Counted from the first letter of the stretch, positions 48,036-57,537 are shown. The stretch: DNA of 64,000 bases from Curtobacterium sp. MCSS17_007 (GCF_003234175.2 NZ_CP126257.1:3100001-3164000); one strand, 5' to 3'. Made by a program: numbers and translations. The notes: a model not told the origin generated them from the letters alone.

Positions 48036-48076
48036 CTTGCGGGGGTCGGCCGTGGGCCGGGTTGCCCGACGAGTGG

Positions 48077-49111
48077 TCAGGCGGCCGAACGCTGGGCCAG
48101 GGGCCGACGGCGCAGTGCGGGGTCGAGGAGCGCCGGCGGCTGGTACTGCTGGTCGAGTCGCGTCACGTCGGTGCCCGGGGGCACGATGGCGTCGATCCGG
48201 TCGAGCACCTCGTCGGAGAGCGCCACGTCGGCTGCTGCGAGCAGGTCGTCGAGCTGCTCCACCGACCGCGGTCCGATGAGCGCGCTCGTCACGCCGGGGT
48301 GGGCGATGGCGAAGGCGAGCGCGAGGTGGGTCGTCGCCGTGCCCGTCTCCTCGGCCAGCGCGACGACCTGCTCCACCGCTTCGATCCGCCGGTCGTCCTG
48401 GTCGTGGCGGAACATCCCGGCGCGCGACAGGTCGTTGTCCTGCCCCCTGCGGAAGCGGCCGGTGAGCATGCCGCCGGCGAGCGGGCTCCAGACCAGCGCG
48501 CCCATGCCGTAGCGCTGCGCGACGGGCAGGACCTCGCGCTCGATGCCCCGACTGAGGATCGAGTACGTGGGCTGCTCGGAACGGAACCGCTCGAGCCCGC
48601 GGCGTTCCGACGTCCACTGCGCCTCGACCTGCATCGAGGCGGGGAAGTCCGACGAGCCGATCGCGCGCACCTTGCCGCTCCGGACGAGGTCCGTCAGCGC
48701 GGACAGGGTCTCCTCGAGGTCGACGGTGTCGTCCGGGCGGTGCGCCTGGTACAGGTCGATGTGATCGGTCTGCAGGCGTCGGAGCGAGTCCTCGACCGCG
48801 GTGGTGATCCAGCGGCGGGAGTTCCCCCGACGGTTCGGGTCGTCGCCCATCGGGCCGTTGAACTTCGTGGCGAGGACGACGTCGTCGCGGCGTCCCTTGA
48901 TCGCCTTCCCGACGAGCACCTCGGACCCGCCCTGCGAGTACCGGTCCGCGGTGTCGATGAGGTTGATGCCGGCGTCGAGCGCGCGGTGGACGATGCGGAT
49001 CGAGTCCTGCTCGTCGCCGTTGCCGATGCGGCCGTCGGTGCCGAGCATCATGGCGCCGAGCGCGAAGGGGCTGACCTGGATGCCGGTGCGGCCGAGGGTG
49101 CGGTACTGCAT
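48077..49111 (-). CDS. Aldo/keto reductase
   Basis: A 344-residue NADPH-dependent oxidoreductase of the AKR superfamily. The catalytic Asp and Tyr are in NLIDTADRYSQGGSE, the Lys in VVLATKFNGP and the His in DLYQAHRPD. The opening MQYRTLGRTGIQVSPFALGAM is typical. The ATG at 49109-49111 has AGGAGG upstream. Divergent from a TetR regulator, with two inverted repeats between them, so it is probably repressed by that TetR and induced by a toxic or xenobiotic carbonyl (inference). Confidence 0.92.
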   Translation of the reverse strand: MQYRTLGRTGIQVSPFALGAMMLGTDGRIGNGDEQDSIRIVHRALDAGINLIDTADRYSQGGSEVLVGKAIKGRRDDVVLATKFNGPMGDDPNRRGNSRRWITTAVEDSLRRLQTDHIDLYQAHRPDDTVDLEETLSALTDLVRSGKVRAIGSSDFPASMQVEAQWTSERRGLERFRSEQPTYSILSRGIEREVLPVAQRYGMGALVWSPLAGGMLTGRFRRGQDNDLSRAGMFRHDQDDRRIEAVEQVVALAEETGTATTHLALAFAIAHPGVTSALIGPRSVEQLDDLLAAADVALSDEVLDRIDAIVPPGTDVTRLDQQYQPPALLDPALRRRPLAQRSAA

Positions 49112-49167
49112 GGTTGTGCCTCCTGTCGGTGGCGTCCCGGTGGGCGGTGCCGTACCCTGGACCGAAG

Positions 49168-49205
49168 CGGAACGCTCTTCCGGAAGCATACGGAACGGCT
49201 TTCCG
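49168..49205. promoter_or_regulatory. Two TetR-type operators in a divergent promoter
   Basis: CGGAA-N5-TTCCG occurs twice, at 49168-49182 and 49191-49205, 23 bp centre to centre. A minus-strand -10 (TATGCT, rc of 49185-49190) lies between them, so bound repressor would block transcription of the aldo/keto reductase. A plus-strand TACCCT (49153-49158) is just upstream of site 1. Confidence 0.7.
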
Positions 49206-49242
49206 TTTCCGCAAGCCCATCCTCGACCCCTGCGGAGGAACC

Positions 49243-49788
49243 GTGCGCGCCGACGCCCGACGCAACCTCGACGCCCTCGTCGACGCCGCCCGCCAGGTCT
49301 TCGCCGACCAGGGTGTCGATGCTCCCGCGAAGGTGGTCGCCGACCTCGCCGGAGTCGGTGTCGGCACGCTCTACCGGCACTTCCCGCAGCGCTCCGACCT
49401 GGTGGTCGCGGTGTTCCAGCATGCCGTCGAGGAGTGCGCGGACGCCGCCGAGCAGCTCAGCGCGGACCACGAGCCGGACGAGGCGCTCGCGCTCTGGCTC
49501 CAGCGCTTCACCGGTTTCGTCGCCACGAAGCGCGGACTCGCAGCGGCCCTGCAGTCCGGCGACCCGGCGTTCGAGGGCCTGCACCCCTGGTTCATCGGTC
49601 GACTCGGCGGAGCACTCACGGGGCTGCTCGACGCGGCCTCGGCAGCGGGGACGATCCGCAACGACCTCGATGCGACGCAGCTGCTCCGGGCCGTCGCGGA
49701 CCTGTGCCACGGAGCACCGACGACCGAGGAGAGCCAGCACCTGGTCGCGCTGCTCGTCGACGGGCTGCGTTGGCGGGCGACCGCCTGA
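49243..49788 (+). CDS. TetR/AcrR-family repressor
   Basis: A 181-residue regulator. The N-terminal helix-turn-helix reads NLDALVDAARQVFADQGVD...VADLAGVGVGTLYRHFPQRSDLV, and the C-terminal domain resembles SbtR-type TetR proteins. I start at GTG 49243-49245, right after GGAGGAACC; a longer frame to 49114 would cross the operators. The operators at 49168-49205 fit control of itself and the divergent aldo/keto reductase. Confidence 0.88.
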   Translation: MRADARRNLDALVDAARQVFADQGVDAPAKVVADLAGVGVGTLYRHFPQRSDLVVAVFQHAVEECADAAEQLSADHEPDEALALWLQRFTGFVATKRGLAAALQSGDPAFEGLHPWFIGRLGGALTGLLDAASAAGTIRNDLDATQLLRAVADLCHGAPTTEESQHLVALLVDGLRWRATA

Positions 49789-49834
49789 GCGGGACGCTCC
49801 GCGACGACAGCGCACCCGAACCACCGGCCGCGAT

Positions 49835-50755
49835 TCAGCCAGGTCGGTGCAGCCGCTCCCGCGCGGTGGCCAGGACGGCGTCGGTCACCCGCTCGAGCAG
49901 CGGGGACGCCAGGTTCCACCGCTGCCACCAGAGCGCCACGTCCGCGCGTCGACCCGGGGTGAGCTCGACGAGTGCGCCGCTCCGCAGCCCCTCGAGGCAC
50001 TGGGCCTCGGGCAGCATCCCCCACCCGAAGCCGAGCGACACCGCCCTGGCGAAGTCGGCGGAGGTCGGCACGAAGTGGCGCGGTCCGCGCGGCGCGTGGC
50101 CGAGGACCCGCCGGAGGTACCCCTGCTGCAGGTCGTCGTCGCGGTCGTAGTCGACGAGCGGCACCGCGTCGAGCCGGGTCGTCATCCGCCGCTCGGTGTC
50201 GGCGCCCGCGAGGTACCGGCCCACGAACGCCGGCGATGCCACGGCCCGGTAGCGGTCGATGCCGAGCGGCACCGACGAGCACCCCTGCACCGGGTCCGAC
50301 TCCGCCGTGACCGCCGCCATGACGGTGCCGGCACGGAGGAGCTCGGCAGTGCGGTCCTGGTCCTCGCGGTGCAGGTCGAACACCACCTCGGTGTCCGTCC
50401 GGACCACGGCGAGCGCGTCGAGGAACCACGTGCCCAGGGAGTCGGCGTTGACCGCGAGCGGGATCGATGGCACGACCGGGGCGTCGTCGTCCCCGACCGC
50501 TCCGAGCGCCCGCGCGGTCTCGTCGTCGAGCAGCCGCGCCTGGCGGGCGTGGCGGAGCACGACCTCACCGTCGGCGGTCGGCGCCACCGGGGTGGTGCGC
50601 TGGAGGAGCACCCGGCCGAGCTGCTGCTCCATCGCCTTGATGCGCTGCGAGACCGCCGACGGGGTGATCGCGAGCGCCCTGGCTGCGGCGTCGAGGGTGC
50701 CGTGGTCGACCGCCGCCAGGAGCGTCTCGAGGTGGTCCCGCTGGAGTCGCAACAT
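49835..50755 (-). CDS. lysG: LysR-family regulator, LysG/ArgP type
   Basis: A 306-residue LysR regulator. The winged helix is at residues 1-60 (HLETLLAAVDHGTLDAAARALAITPSAVSQRIKAMEQQLG), followed by a periplasmic-binding-like effector domain. LysG/ArgP proteins activate a divergent basic-amino-acid exporter when lysine, arginine or related amino acids build up. The divergent lysE-like gene, 70 bp away, supports this. Start ATG 50753-50755. Confidence 0.88.
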   Translation of the reverse strand: MLRLQRDHLETLLAAVDHGTLDAAARALAITPSAVSQRIKAMEQQLGRVLLQRTTPVAPTADGEVVLRHARQARLLDDETARALGAVGDDDAPVVPSIPLAVNADSLGTWFLDALAVVRTDTEVVFDLHREDQDRTAELLRAGTVMAAVTAESDPVQGCSSVPLGIDRYRAVASPAFVGRYLAGADTERRMTTRLDAVPLVDYDRDDDLQQGYLRRVLGHAPRGPRHFVPTSADFARAVSLGFGWGMLPEAQCLEGLRSGALVELTPGRRADVALWWQRWNLASPLLERVTDAVLATARERLHRPG

Positions 50756-50812
50756 GCAGCCGAGCTTACGGTGCTGCAGGAACCTGAGCTGGACTGCAGG
50801 CAAGTGGGTCCG

Positions 50813-50818
50813 TAGCGT
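50813..50818 (+). promoter_or_regulatory. -10 box of lysE, leaderless
   Basis: TAGCGT ends 7 nt before the GTG at 50826. The 70-bp lysG-lysE gap must also hold the LysG site. Confidence 0.55.
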
Positions 50819-50825
50819 CGCAGTC

Positions 50826-51590
50826 GTGACCGCTCTCCTCCCCCTGCTGGCCGGCCTCGGCACCGGGCTCGCCCTCATCGTCGCGATCGGCGTGCAGAAC
50901 ACCTACCTGCTCCGCCTGGCAGTGAGCGCGCCCGTCCGGGTCGTCGCGGCGGCGGTCGTCGTCTGCGCGGTGTCGGACGCGGTGCTCATCGTCGCGGGCG
51001 TGCTCGGCGTGGGCGTCGTCGTCGAACGGTTCCCGGTGGCACTCGCCGTGGTGCGGTTCGTCGGGGCGGCGTTCCTCGTGACGTACGGGGTGCTGGCGGC
51101 CCGGCGGGCGATCCGCCCCTCGGGCGAGGCGATGCGCGTCGAGCGGGCCGCGGACGACGACGGGGTAGCCGGCCCGGCGTCGGCCACGGCGGTGGCCGCG
51201 ACCGCGGGCACGGAGGCGACTGCGGCGGTGGCCGCGACCACGCGCACGGCGACCGCGGCGGGGCGGACGCGCACCGCGCCTCCCGACCGGAGCGCACCGA
51301 CGATGCGGACGGCGGTGGCGACCATGCTCGTCTTCACGTGGGCCAACCCGCACGTGTACCTCGACACGCTCGTGTTCCTCGGGTCGGTCGCGAACCAGCA
51401 GGGCGTCGACGACCGCTGGTGGTGGACCGTCGGCGCGGTCGCGGCGAGCTGCCTCTGGTTCGGCGCGCTCGGCTTCGGTGGGCGGCTGCTCCGACCGCTC
51501 TTCGCGAAGCCGCTCACCTGGCGGGTGTTCGACGGGCTCGTCGCCGTCGTGATGCTGTCCTTCGGGATCGCGCTCGCGGTCGGGGCGTAG
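50826..51590 (+). CDS. lysE: LysE/ArgO-family amino acid exporter
   Basis: A 254-residue membrane exporter. The family start LGTGLALIVAIGVQNTYLLR and the later FTWANPHVYLDTLVFLGSV are clear; about five to six membrane helices. The central cytoplasmic loop (about 95-160) is unusually long and built mainly of Ala and Thr (AVAATAGTEATAAVAATTRTA), which accounts for the extra length. Divergent from lysG. Exports basic amino acids. Confidence 0.9.
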   Translation: MTALLPLLAGLGTGLALIVAIGVQNTYLLRLAVSAPVRVVAAAVVVCAVSDAVLIVAGVLGVGVVVERFPVALAVVRFVGAAFLVTYGVLAARRAIRPSGEAMRVERAADDDGVAGPASATAVAATAGTEATAAVAATTRTATAAGRTRTAPPDRSAPTMRTAVATMLVFTWANPHVYLDTLVFLGSVANQQGVDDRWWWTVGAVAASCLWFGALGFGGRLLRPLFAKPLTWRVFDGLVAVVMLSFGIALAVGA

Positions 51591-51624
51591 GCGCGCAGCG
51601 CGGCGCCGGGTGCGCCGGCAGAAC

Positions 51625-51668
51625 GGAAGCACCTTGCGCCACGGCGATCCGTGGCGCGAGGTGCTTCC
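51625..51668. terminator. 20-bp palindromic bidirectional terminator
   Basis: Arms 51625-51644 and 51649-51668 pair at 19 of 20 positions around loop CGAT, between the converging lysE and permease genes. Confidence 0.8.
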
Positions 51669-51688
51669 CGTCGTGCGTACGGCCGCCG

Positions 51689-53164
51689 CTACTGCAGGCC
51701 CTTGCCCACCCGGCTGTGCCGACGGCTGTAGCCGAAGTAGATCGCGAACCCGATCGCGAGCCACGCGATGAAGCGCAGCCAGGTCTCGACCTCGAGGTTG
51801 AGCATGAGCCAGAAGCACAGCACCGCGGAGATGATCGGCAGCACCGGCACCCACGGCACCCGGAAGGCGCGCGGTGCGTCCGGACGGGTCTTGCGCAGCA
51901 CCACGATGCCGATCGACACGAGCACGAACGCCGAGAGCGTGCCGATGTTGATCATGCCCTCGAGACGCTCGACGGCGGTGAACCCGGCAATGAACGCGAC
52001 GACGACACCGGCGACGACCTGCACGCGCACCGGCGTCTGCGTCTTCGGGTTCGTCTTCGAGAACCAGCGGGGCAGCAGGCCGTCGCGGCTCATCGAGAAG
52101 ACGATGCGCGAGAGGCCGAGCAGCAGGACCATCACCACGGTGGTCAGGCCGATGAGCGAACCGATCGCGATGATGCCGGCAGCCCAGGGCAGGCCGACGA
52201 TGTCGAACGCCGAGGCGAGGGACGGCGCCTCCTCGTCGGCGAGCCGCTGGTACGACACCATGCCGGTGATGACGATGCTGACGCCGATGTAGAGCATCGT
52301 GACGATGCCGAGCCCGATGAAGATGCCGCGCGGCAGGGTCTTCTGCGGGTTCTCGGTCTCCTCGGCGCTCGTCGCCACGACGTCGAAGCCGATGAACGCG
52401 AAGAACACGAGCGAGGCCGCTGCGAGCAGCCCGAAGACGCCGTACTGCGCCGGGGCCTGACCGGTCACGAAGGACACGAGCGACTGCGTCAGGACGCCGC
52501 CCTCGGCACCCTTGGACGGCTCCGCCGGTGGGACGAACGGAGCGAAGTTCGCGGCCTTGACGAAGAACGCACCGGCGACGATGACGAAGACGACGATCGC
52601 GACCTTGATGATCGTGATGACGGCGGAGACACGGGAGGACAGTCGCGTGCCGAACGCGAGCAGCAGCGTGAAGACGCCCACGATGAGGACCGGCCCCCAC
52701 GTGAACCCGATCGGACCGAGCTGGATCGTGTCCGGGACGTCGATGCCGAACACGCCGAACGCGGTGCTCAGGTAGATGCCCCAGTACTTCGCGATCACGG
52801 CGCTCGCGGTGAGCGTCTCGAGGATGAGGTCCCACCCGACGATCCACGCGAGCAGCTCGCCCATCGTGGCGTACGTGAAGGTGTAGGCGGAACCCGCGAC
52901 CGGGATCGTGGACGCGAACTCGGCGTAGCACATGATCGCCAGGCCGCAGGTGACGGCGGCGAGCAGGAACGAGATGATGACGCTCGGACCGGCGAAGTTC
53001 GCGGCGGCGTTCGCGCCGACGGAGAAGATGCCGGCGCCGACGGCGACCGCGATGCCCATCGCGGCGATGTCGAACGTCTTGAGCGACCGCTTGAGCGAGC
53101 GGCCCTTCTCCTCGGAGTCGGCGAGGGAGGCCTCGATCGACTTGATGCGGAGCGGTGATGCCAT
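51689..53164 (-). CDS. APC-superfamily amino acid permease
   Basis: A 491-residue transporter with 12 or more membrane helices. Helix 1 is MGIAVAVGAGIFSVGANAA (GAGIF is the substrate motif) and helix 6 has LVFFAFIGFDVVATSAEETENPQ, the CAT/YfnA-like consensus. It imports amino acids by cation symport; cationic amino acids are typical for this subgroup, and the adjacent lysine exporter genes fit loosely. Start ATG 53162-53164. A -10-like TACCCT lies in the leader. Confidence 0.9.
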   Translation of the reverse strand: MASPLRIKSIEASLADSEEKGRSLKRSLKTFDIAAMGIAVAVGAGIFSVGANAAANFAGPSVIISFLLAAVTCGLAIMCYAEFASTIPVAGSAYTFTYATMGELLAWIVGWDLILETLTASAVIAKYWGIYLSTAFGVFGIDVPDTIQLGPIGFTWGPVLIVGVFTLLLAFGTRLSSRVSAVITIIKVAIVVFVIVAGAFFVKAANFAPFVPPAEPSKGAEGGVLTQSLVSFVTGQAPAQYGVFGLLAAASLVFFAFIGFDVVATSAEETENPQKTLPRGIFIGLGIVTMLYIGVSIVITGMVSYQRLADEEAPSLASAFDIVGLPWAAGIIAIGSLIGLTTVVMVLLLGLSRIVFSMSRDGLLPRWFSKTNPKTQTPVRVQVVAGVVVAFIAGFTAVERLEGMINIGTLSAFVLVSIGIVVLRKTRPDAPRAFRVPWVPVLPIISAVLCFWLMLNLEVETWLRFIAWLAIGFAIYFGYSRRHSRVGKGLQ

Positions 53165-53279
53165 GGGGGTTCCCGTCAACGGCTGGCGGTGGACCCCGTG
53201 AGGGTACTGGTGTACCACCCCGGCTCGCAAACAGTGCCGGCCCAGACGGACGGGCAGCCGTCCGGACGGGAGGCGCGGG

Positions 53280-54149
53280 TCAGGCCCGGCGCCACTCCGC
53301 CAGGAAGCGCGCGCCGGCCTCGTCGTGGATGACGCCTTCGGGCGCGGTGAGCACCGGGTACGGCGTCTCCGGCACCCCGTCGGCGGGCCGCACGTCGACG
53401 TGCGCGACGTCGTGCCCGTTCGCGTGCAGCCAGTCCGCCATCGCGTAGTCGCTCCGCGAGTCGCCGACCGTCCGCCACGTGCGCGGGAGCTCGCCGTCGA
53501 GGGCGAGCAGCTCGAGGGCACGCTCGGCGCCCATGTCCTTGCCCGAGCGGTCCGACTCGACGTCGGTCGAGATGATCGTGGGGTCGACCCGCCACTGCAC
53601 GGCGCCGTCCGCGTCGGGGCGGACGTCGTCGAGCCGACGGACCCCGAGCCCGCGGCGCTGGAGGGCCGCCACCGCCTTCGCGTCGAACTCCGCCTGCCGC
53701 GCCAGGTACGCGGCGTTCGGCACGTCGACCCGCTGCTCGATCGACACCATCGCGTGCTTGGTCTCGTCGAAGAACACCAGGTCCGCGTACTCGGCACGGA
53801 CCAGGTCGCGCATCTCGTCGGCGAAGTCCTGCGGCAGCGCGAGGTCCTCGGCGATGACGAGCTCGCTCGTCCCGCCCTCGTACTGCGGGCCGACCGAGCA
53901 CCAGACGGCGCCCTTCTCGCACACCGCGTGCACCCGTCCGCCGGCCGCGAGCCCGCCGGCGAGGAGCGGCTCGACGACCTCCTGCCGGATGAAGGCGTCG
54001 CTGCGGCCGGTGTTGAAGACGATCGGGATCCCCTCGGCGGCGAGCGCGACGAGGTCCGACACGATCGACGGGATGGCGATCGTCCGGGTCACCGGGCTGG
54101 CGATGGGTCCGTCGACGTCGAGCAGCAGGCCGAGGCGGGGAGCAGTCAC
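53280..54149 (-). CDS. HAD-superfamily hydrolase
   Basis: A 289-residue phosphatase-fold protein. Motif I is LLLDVDGPIASP, motif II the Thr in VFNTGRSDAF, and the late GDSRSDYAM gives motif IV. The first catalytic aspartates are present (DVD), with a cap of the Cof/sucrose-phosphatase type. Substrate unknown. The GTG at 54147-54149 has GAGGAT 6 nt upstream and no ribosome binding site, so it is probably leaderless; the open frame to 54341 lacks signals. Confidence 0.8.
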   Translation of the reverse strand: MTAPRLGLLLDVDGPIASPVTRTIAIPSIVSDLVALAAEGIPIVFNTGRSDAFIRQEVVEPLLAGGLAAGGRVHAVCEKGAVWCSVGPQYEGGTSELVIAEDLALPQDFADEMRDLVRAEYADLVFFDETKHAMVSIEQRVDVPNAAYLARQAEFDAKAVAALQRRGLGVRRLDDVRPDADGAVQWRVDPTIISTDVESDRSGKDMGAERALELLALDGELPRTWRTVGDSRSDYAMADWLHANGHDVAHVDVRPADGVPETPYPVLTAPEGVIHDEAGARFLAEWRRA

Positions 54150-54196
54150 GTGCCCATCCTCTCGCACCTGCGATGCCTGTCCGTCGGCCCCCGGCG

Positions 54197-55045
54197 TCAC
54201 TCGCTCGCGCGGACCCCGGAGAACCGGTCGACCAGCTGCCGGAGCACCCGCGGGTCCGGCACGTGTGCCTGTCCGGGCACGACGAGGTGCCGCGACCCGG
54301 GAACGGCGTCGGCCAGCGCGAGCGCGGCCCCGCGCATCCACTCCGGCCCGCCGTCGCCCGACGCGACGAGGACCGGCACGCCGATCGAGGCGGCTACGCG
54401 CTCGGGCACGGACAACCCGTTGAGCACCCGGACGTCACGGGACAGCACGTGCGCGTCGGCGAGGAGTGCCCGCCACAGACCCGGCTTCAACCGTGCGGCG
54501 GTGATGTACGGGATCGGCACGCCGAGCACCTGCGCGAGGAACGCCCGGACCGCCTGCGCCCGACGACCGGCGGCGACGTGCCCGTCGAGGAAGTCGGCGA
54601 ACAGCACGTCGTCGCCGTGCGGGTCGACCGTTGCGCGGTACGGCGGCTCCCAGAGCACCGCGCGACCGAACGGCAGGCCCGCGGCGAGGCCGCGCAGCAC
54701 CACGCCGGCGCCGATGCACGTGCCGAGGGCGTCCACGGGCCCGTCGATCGACGCGGTGACCGCCGCGAGGTCCTCGACCTCACGCTCGATCGACCACGGG
54801 GCCGTGTCACCGCTCGCACCGCGGCCGCGCCGGTCGTACGTGACGACCCGGTAGCCGTCACGGAGTGCCGCGACGACCTTGTCGACCGCCGGGGTGCCGT
54901 GGTGGTCCCAGGCACCGCCGAGCACGACCAGGGCCGGACCGGCTCCGGCCTCGGCGACCGCGATGGGCGTGCCGTCGGCCGACACCACGGTGCGGTCGAC
55001 GTGGTCGCCGTGCCCGCCGGGCGGTGCGTGCTGGTCTGCGTGCAT
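54197..55045 (-). CDS. Alpha/beta hydrolase with Cys nucleophile
   Basis: A 282-residue alpha/beta-hydrolase fold protein. VVLGGAWDHHG is the oxyanion loop region, VVTYDRRGRGASG the following strand, and VPGQAHVPDP carries the catalytic His. At the nucleophile elbow the usual G-x-S-x-G is replaced by G-T-C110-I-G. Cys nucleophiles are known in dienelactone hydrolases but are rare in this group, so catalysis may differ or be lost. The ATG at 55043-55045 has GAGG upstream. Single gene. Confidence 0.82.
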   Translation of the reverse strand: MHADQHAPPGGHGDHVDRTVVSADGTPIAVAEAGAGPALVVLGGAWDHHGTPAVDKVVAALRDGYRVVTYDRRGRGASGDTAPWSIEREVEDLAAVTASIDGPVDALGTCIGAGVVLRGLAAGLPFGRAVLWEPPYRATVDPHGDDVLFADFLDGHVAAGRRAQAVRAFLAQVLGVPIPYITAARLKPGLWRALLADAHVLSRDVRVLNGLSVPERVAASIGVPVLVASGDGGPEWMRGAALALADAVPGSRHLVVPGQAHVPDPRVLRQLVDRFSGVRASE

Positions 55046-55243
55046 GGGTCCTCACGAGGGGTGCGACGGCGCTGCGTCGGGTCCTCGGGGCGGACCGTGC
55101 GGGTCGGTACCCAGAGCATGACAGTCCACGCCGTGGGCGTCACCACCCGCAACCAGGGGGAGCGCTCCACGTTCCCTGTGCACCTGCCCCGTCGTACCCG
55201 CCCCCGTCCGGTCGTGTCGCGCCCGTCCCGGGCCCGACGCGGG

Positions 55244-55861
55244 TCAGACGAGCGCGGTGACCCCGACCGCCTCGCGCTCGAGCAGGGCACGCTTCACGTC
55301 GAGTCCCCAGGCGAACCCGCCGAGCGTGCCGTCGGACCGGAGGACCCGGTGGCAGGGCACGAACAGCGCCGGAGCGTTCCGTGCGCAGACGCTCGCCGCC
55401 GCACGGACGGCTCCGGGTCGCCCCATCGCCGCCGCGAGCTCGGTGTAGGTCAGGACCGTGCCCGACGGGATCGCGCGGAGCTGCCGCCACCCCTCGGTGA
55501 AGAGCTCGGTGCCGTACTGGCGCACCGGGACCTGCATCGCAGCCTCGACCTCGCCCGCGTAGTACGCCTCGACCGCGCCGGCCGCCCGCACCCGACCGGC
55601 CGTCACCCGTCCGGGCCGGTGTCGGTCGGCGAGCCGCGCGAGCAGCTGGGCGGGGTCGTCGGTCCACCCCGAGGCGACGACCCGACCCTCCGTGTCCTCG
55701 AGCACGGTGAACGGCCCGTCGGGGGTGCCGAGCGTCTGGATGGTCGCGGGCGTGGCCGTGGGCGCGGTGGTGCTCGTGCGTGCATCGGCGGGTACGGGGG
55801 CGGGCGCAGCGGCGGGCGCGGACGCAGCTGCAGCGGTCGACGTGGGCGTCGTGTCGGTCAT
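55244..55861 (-). CDS. ogt: Methylated-DNA-protein-cysteine S-methyltransferase
   Basis: A 205-residue DNA alkyl transferase. The acceptor Cys170 is in [12 protein letters not shown]. The helix-turn-helix part [24 protein letters not shown] and the final [15 protein letters not shown] are standard. It removes O6-alkyl groups from guanine in a suicide reaction. About 40 N-terminal residues are Ala/Pro-rich and probably disordered. It overlaps the Ada-AlkA stop by 4 bp (ATGA), so the two repair genes are coupled. Confidence 0.92.
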   Translation of the reverse strand: MTDTTPTSTAAAASAPAAAPAPVPADARTSTTAPTATPATIQTLGTPDGPFTVLEDTEGRVVASGWTDDPAQLLARLADRHRPGRVTAGRVRAAGAVEAYYAGEVEAAMQVPVRQYGTELFTEGWRQLRAIPSGTVLTYTELAAAMGRPGAVRAAASVCARNAPALFVPCHRVLRSDGTLGGFAWGLDVKRALLEREAVGVTALV

Positions 55862-57465
55862 CGGTCGTCCTCCTGGTGGTTCGTGGTGGCAGCCGCCGCC
55901 TCGGCCGTCGCGCTCGCGCGGTCGACGATCGGACGCCAGCAGTGCATCGTCAGGTAGCTCCGCCACGGCGCCACCTGCTCCGACCGTAGGGAGAGCTCGC
56001 GCGCCCCACCGGGCAGACCGAGCTCCTGTGCACCGTTCCGCACCGCGAGGTCGCTGTGCAGGAACACGTCCGGGTGGTGCCGCACACGCAGGGCGACGTA
56101 GTCGGCGGTCCACGGCCCGATGCCCTTCACCGCCAGGAGCCCCGCCCGGAGCTCGGCGAGCGACTGCCCGCCGTCGACCACGAGCGACCCGTCGGCGAGC
56201 GCTCCGGCGACCCGCAGGACCGTGTCCACCCGAGCGGCCGGGCCCCGCAGGACCTCGTGCCCGCGGGCGGCGATCGTCTCGGCGGTGGGGAACAGGAGGC
56301 CGCCGTCGGCCAGGGAAGGGTCGACCGGTGCGCCCAGGGCTGCGACGAGTCGGGTCTGCGCCGTCCGTGCGGCGGCCACCGAGACCTGCTGCCCGATGAG
56401 CGTCCGGAAGACGATCTCGTGCGCGTCGACGGCGCCGGGCAGACGGATCCCCGGCACCCGTCCGACCGCGGACGCGAGCACGGGGTCGGCGCCGAGCACC
56501 GCATCGACCGCCTCGGGGTCGGCGTCGAGGTCGAACAGGGCACGGACCCGCGCCACGAGCGTCGGCAGGTCGGAGAGGGCGGTGAGCCGGACGCGCAGGG
56601 CGAGCCCGACGCGCCCCGCGCCCGCCCCGGCCGCGCCGGGGACGGGGGCCGAGGCGGTGAAGCGGGCCGGGCCTCCCGGCAGGGCGAGCAGGCGACCGTA
56701 GGCCGTGACGCGGCCCGTCGCGTCACGCTCGACGTGTTCGAGGCCGGTCAGCGCGTGGAGCGCGTGCCAGTCGAGGAGTCCCTGCAGGTCGAACGGCGCA
56801 CGGGCGGGCAGGTGGACGTGCAGCCAGCCGTCGTCGGCGGCGGGTGCCGCACGCCGCCGCGCACGGAGCTCCGAGGGGGTGAGGGCGAAGACCTCGCGGA
56901 CGGTGTCGTTGAACTGCCGGACGCTCGAGAACCCCGCGGCGAACGCGACGTCGGCGACGGGCAGGTCGGACGACGTGAGGAGCGTCCGGGCCGTCTGCGC
57001 ACGGTGTGCCCGGCTGAGTGCCTTCGGTCCGGCGCCGAGCTCCTCGGTCATGATCCGGTTGAGCTGCCGTTCCGAGTACCCGACGCGGGCGGCCAGGCCC
57101 GGGACCCCCTCACGCTCGACCACGCCGTCGAGGACGAGACGGACCGCGCGGCCGGCGACGTCCTCGCGGACGTCCCACTCCGGGCTGCCGGGGGTCGCCT
57201 CGGGCAGGCAGCGCTTGCAGGCGCGGAAGCCCGCGAGGTGCGCGGCGGCACTCGTCCGGTGGAACGTGACCCCCTCGGCGCGCGGGGTGCGGGCTGGGCA
57301 GCTCGGGCGGCAGTAGATGCCGGTCGAGTGCACGGCGGTGACGAACTGGCCGTCGAAGCGGGCGTCGCGCGAGGCGACGGCGCGGTACCGCTCCGCGTGC
57401 AGTTCGTCGTGCTGCTCGGCAGGCTGCTGCGCCGGCTGCTCGCTGCGTGGTGCGGGGATCGTCAC
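55858..57465 (-). CDS. Ada-AlkA fusion: methyl-phosphotriester sensor and 3-methyladenine glycosylase
   Basis: A 535-residue fusion. Residues ~20-95 are the Ada zinc domain with four Cys (Cys52, Cys56, Cys83, Cys86; YCRPSC and RACKRC), one of which accepts methyl groups from DNA phosphotriesters. An AraC-type helix-turn-helix follows (about 110-205, [17 protein letters not shown]). The rest is an AlkA glycosylase with the HhH motif [20 protein letters not shown]. It links damage sensing, gene activation and base excision in one protein. GTG start 57463-57465, with CAGGCT 6 nt upstream. It heads the operon with ogt. Confidence 0.92.
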   Translation of the reverse strand: MTIPAPRSEQPAQQPAEQHDELHAERYRAVASRDARFDGQFVTAVHSTGIYCRPSCPARTPRAEGVTFHRTSAAAHLAGFRACKRCLPEATPGSPEWDVREDVAGRAVRLVLDGVVEREGVPGLAARVGYSERQLNRIMTEELGAGPKALSRAHRAQTARTLLTSSDLPVADVAFAAGFSSVRQFNDTVREVFALTPSELRARRRAAPAADDGWLHVHLPARAPFDLQGLLDWHALHALTGLEHVERDATGRVTAYGRLLALPGGPARFTASAPVPGAAGAGAGRVGLALRVRLTALSDLPTLVARVRALFDLDADPEAVDAVLGADPVLASAVGRVPGIRLPGAVDAHEIVFRTLIGQQVSVAAARTAQTRLVAALGAPVDPSLADGGLLFPTAETIAARGHEVLRGPAARVDTVLRVAGALADGSLVVDGGQSLAELRAGLLAVKGIGPWTADYVALRVRHHPDVFLHSDLAVRNGAQELGLPGGARELSLRSEQVAPWRSYLTMHCWRPIVDRASATAEAAAATTNHQEDDR

Positions 57466-57537
57466 GCGGTCAGCCTGACACGGGCATCCGACAGGTACTG
57501 GCGGGAATCGGACACGGCAGCGGGGGTACGTGGCACC

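Larger units (their letters stand above)
47629..48076. other. Leader of the glucan synthase operon and palindrome region
   Basis: 448 bp without a supported gene. A candidate -10 (TAGTGT, rc of 47859-47864) would give a leader of about 220 nt, containing an 8-bp hairpin (47722-47743). Further right lie a 7-bp hairpin (47923-47940) and the 27-bp palindrome at 47976-48035. The leader frame is open back to 47862, so a longer synthase is the alternative. Confidence 0.5.
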
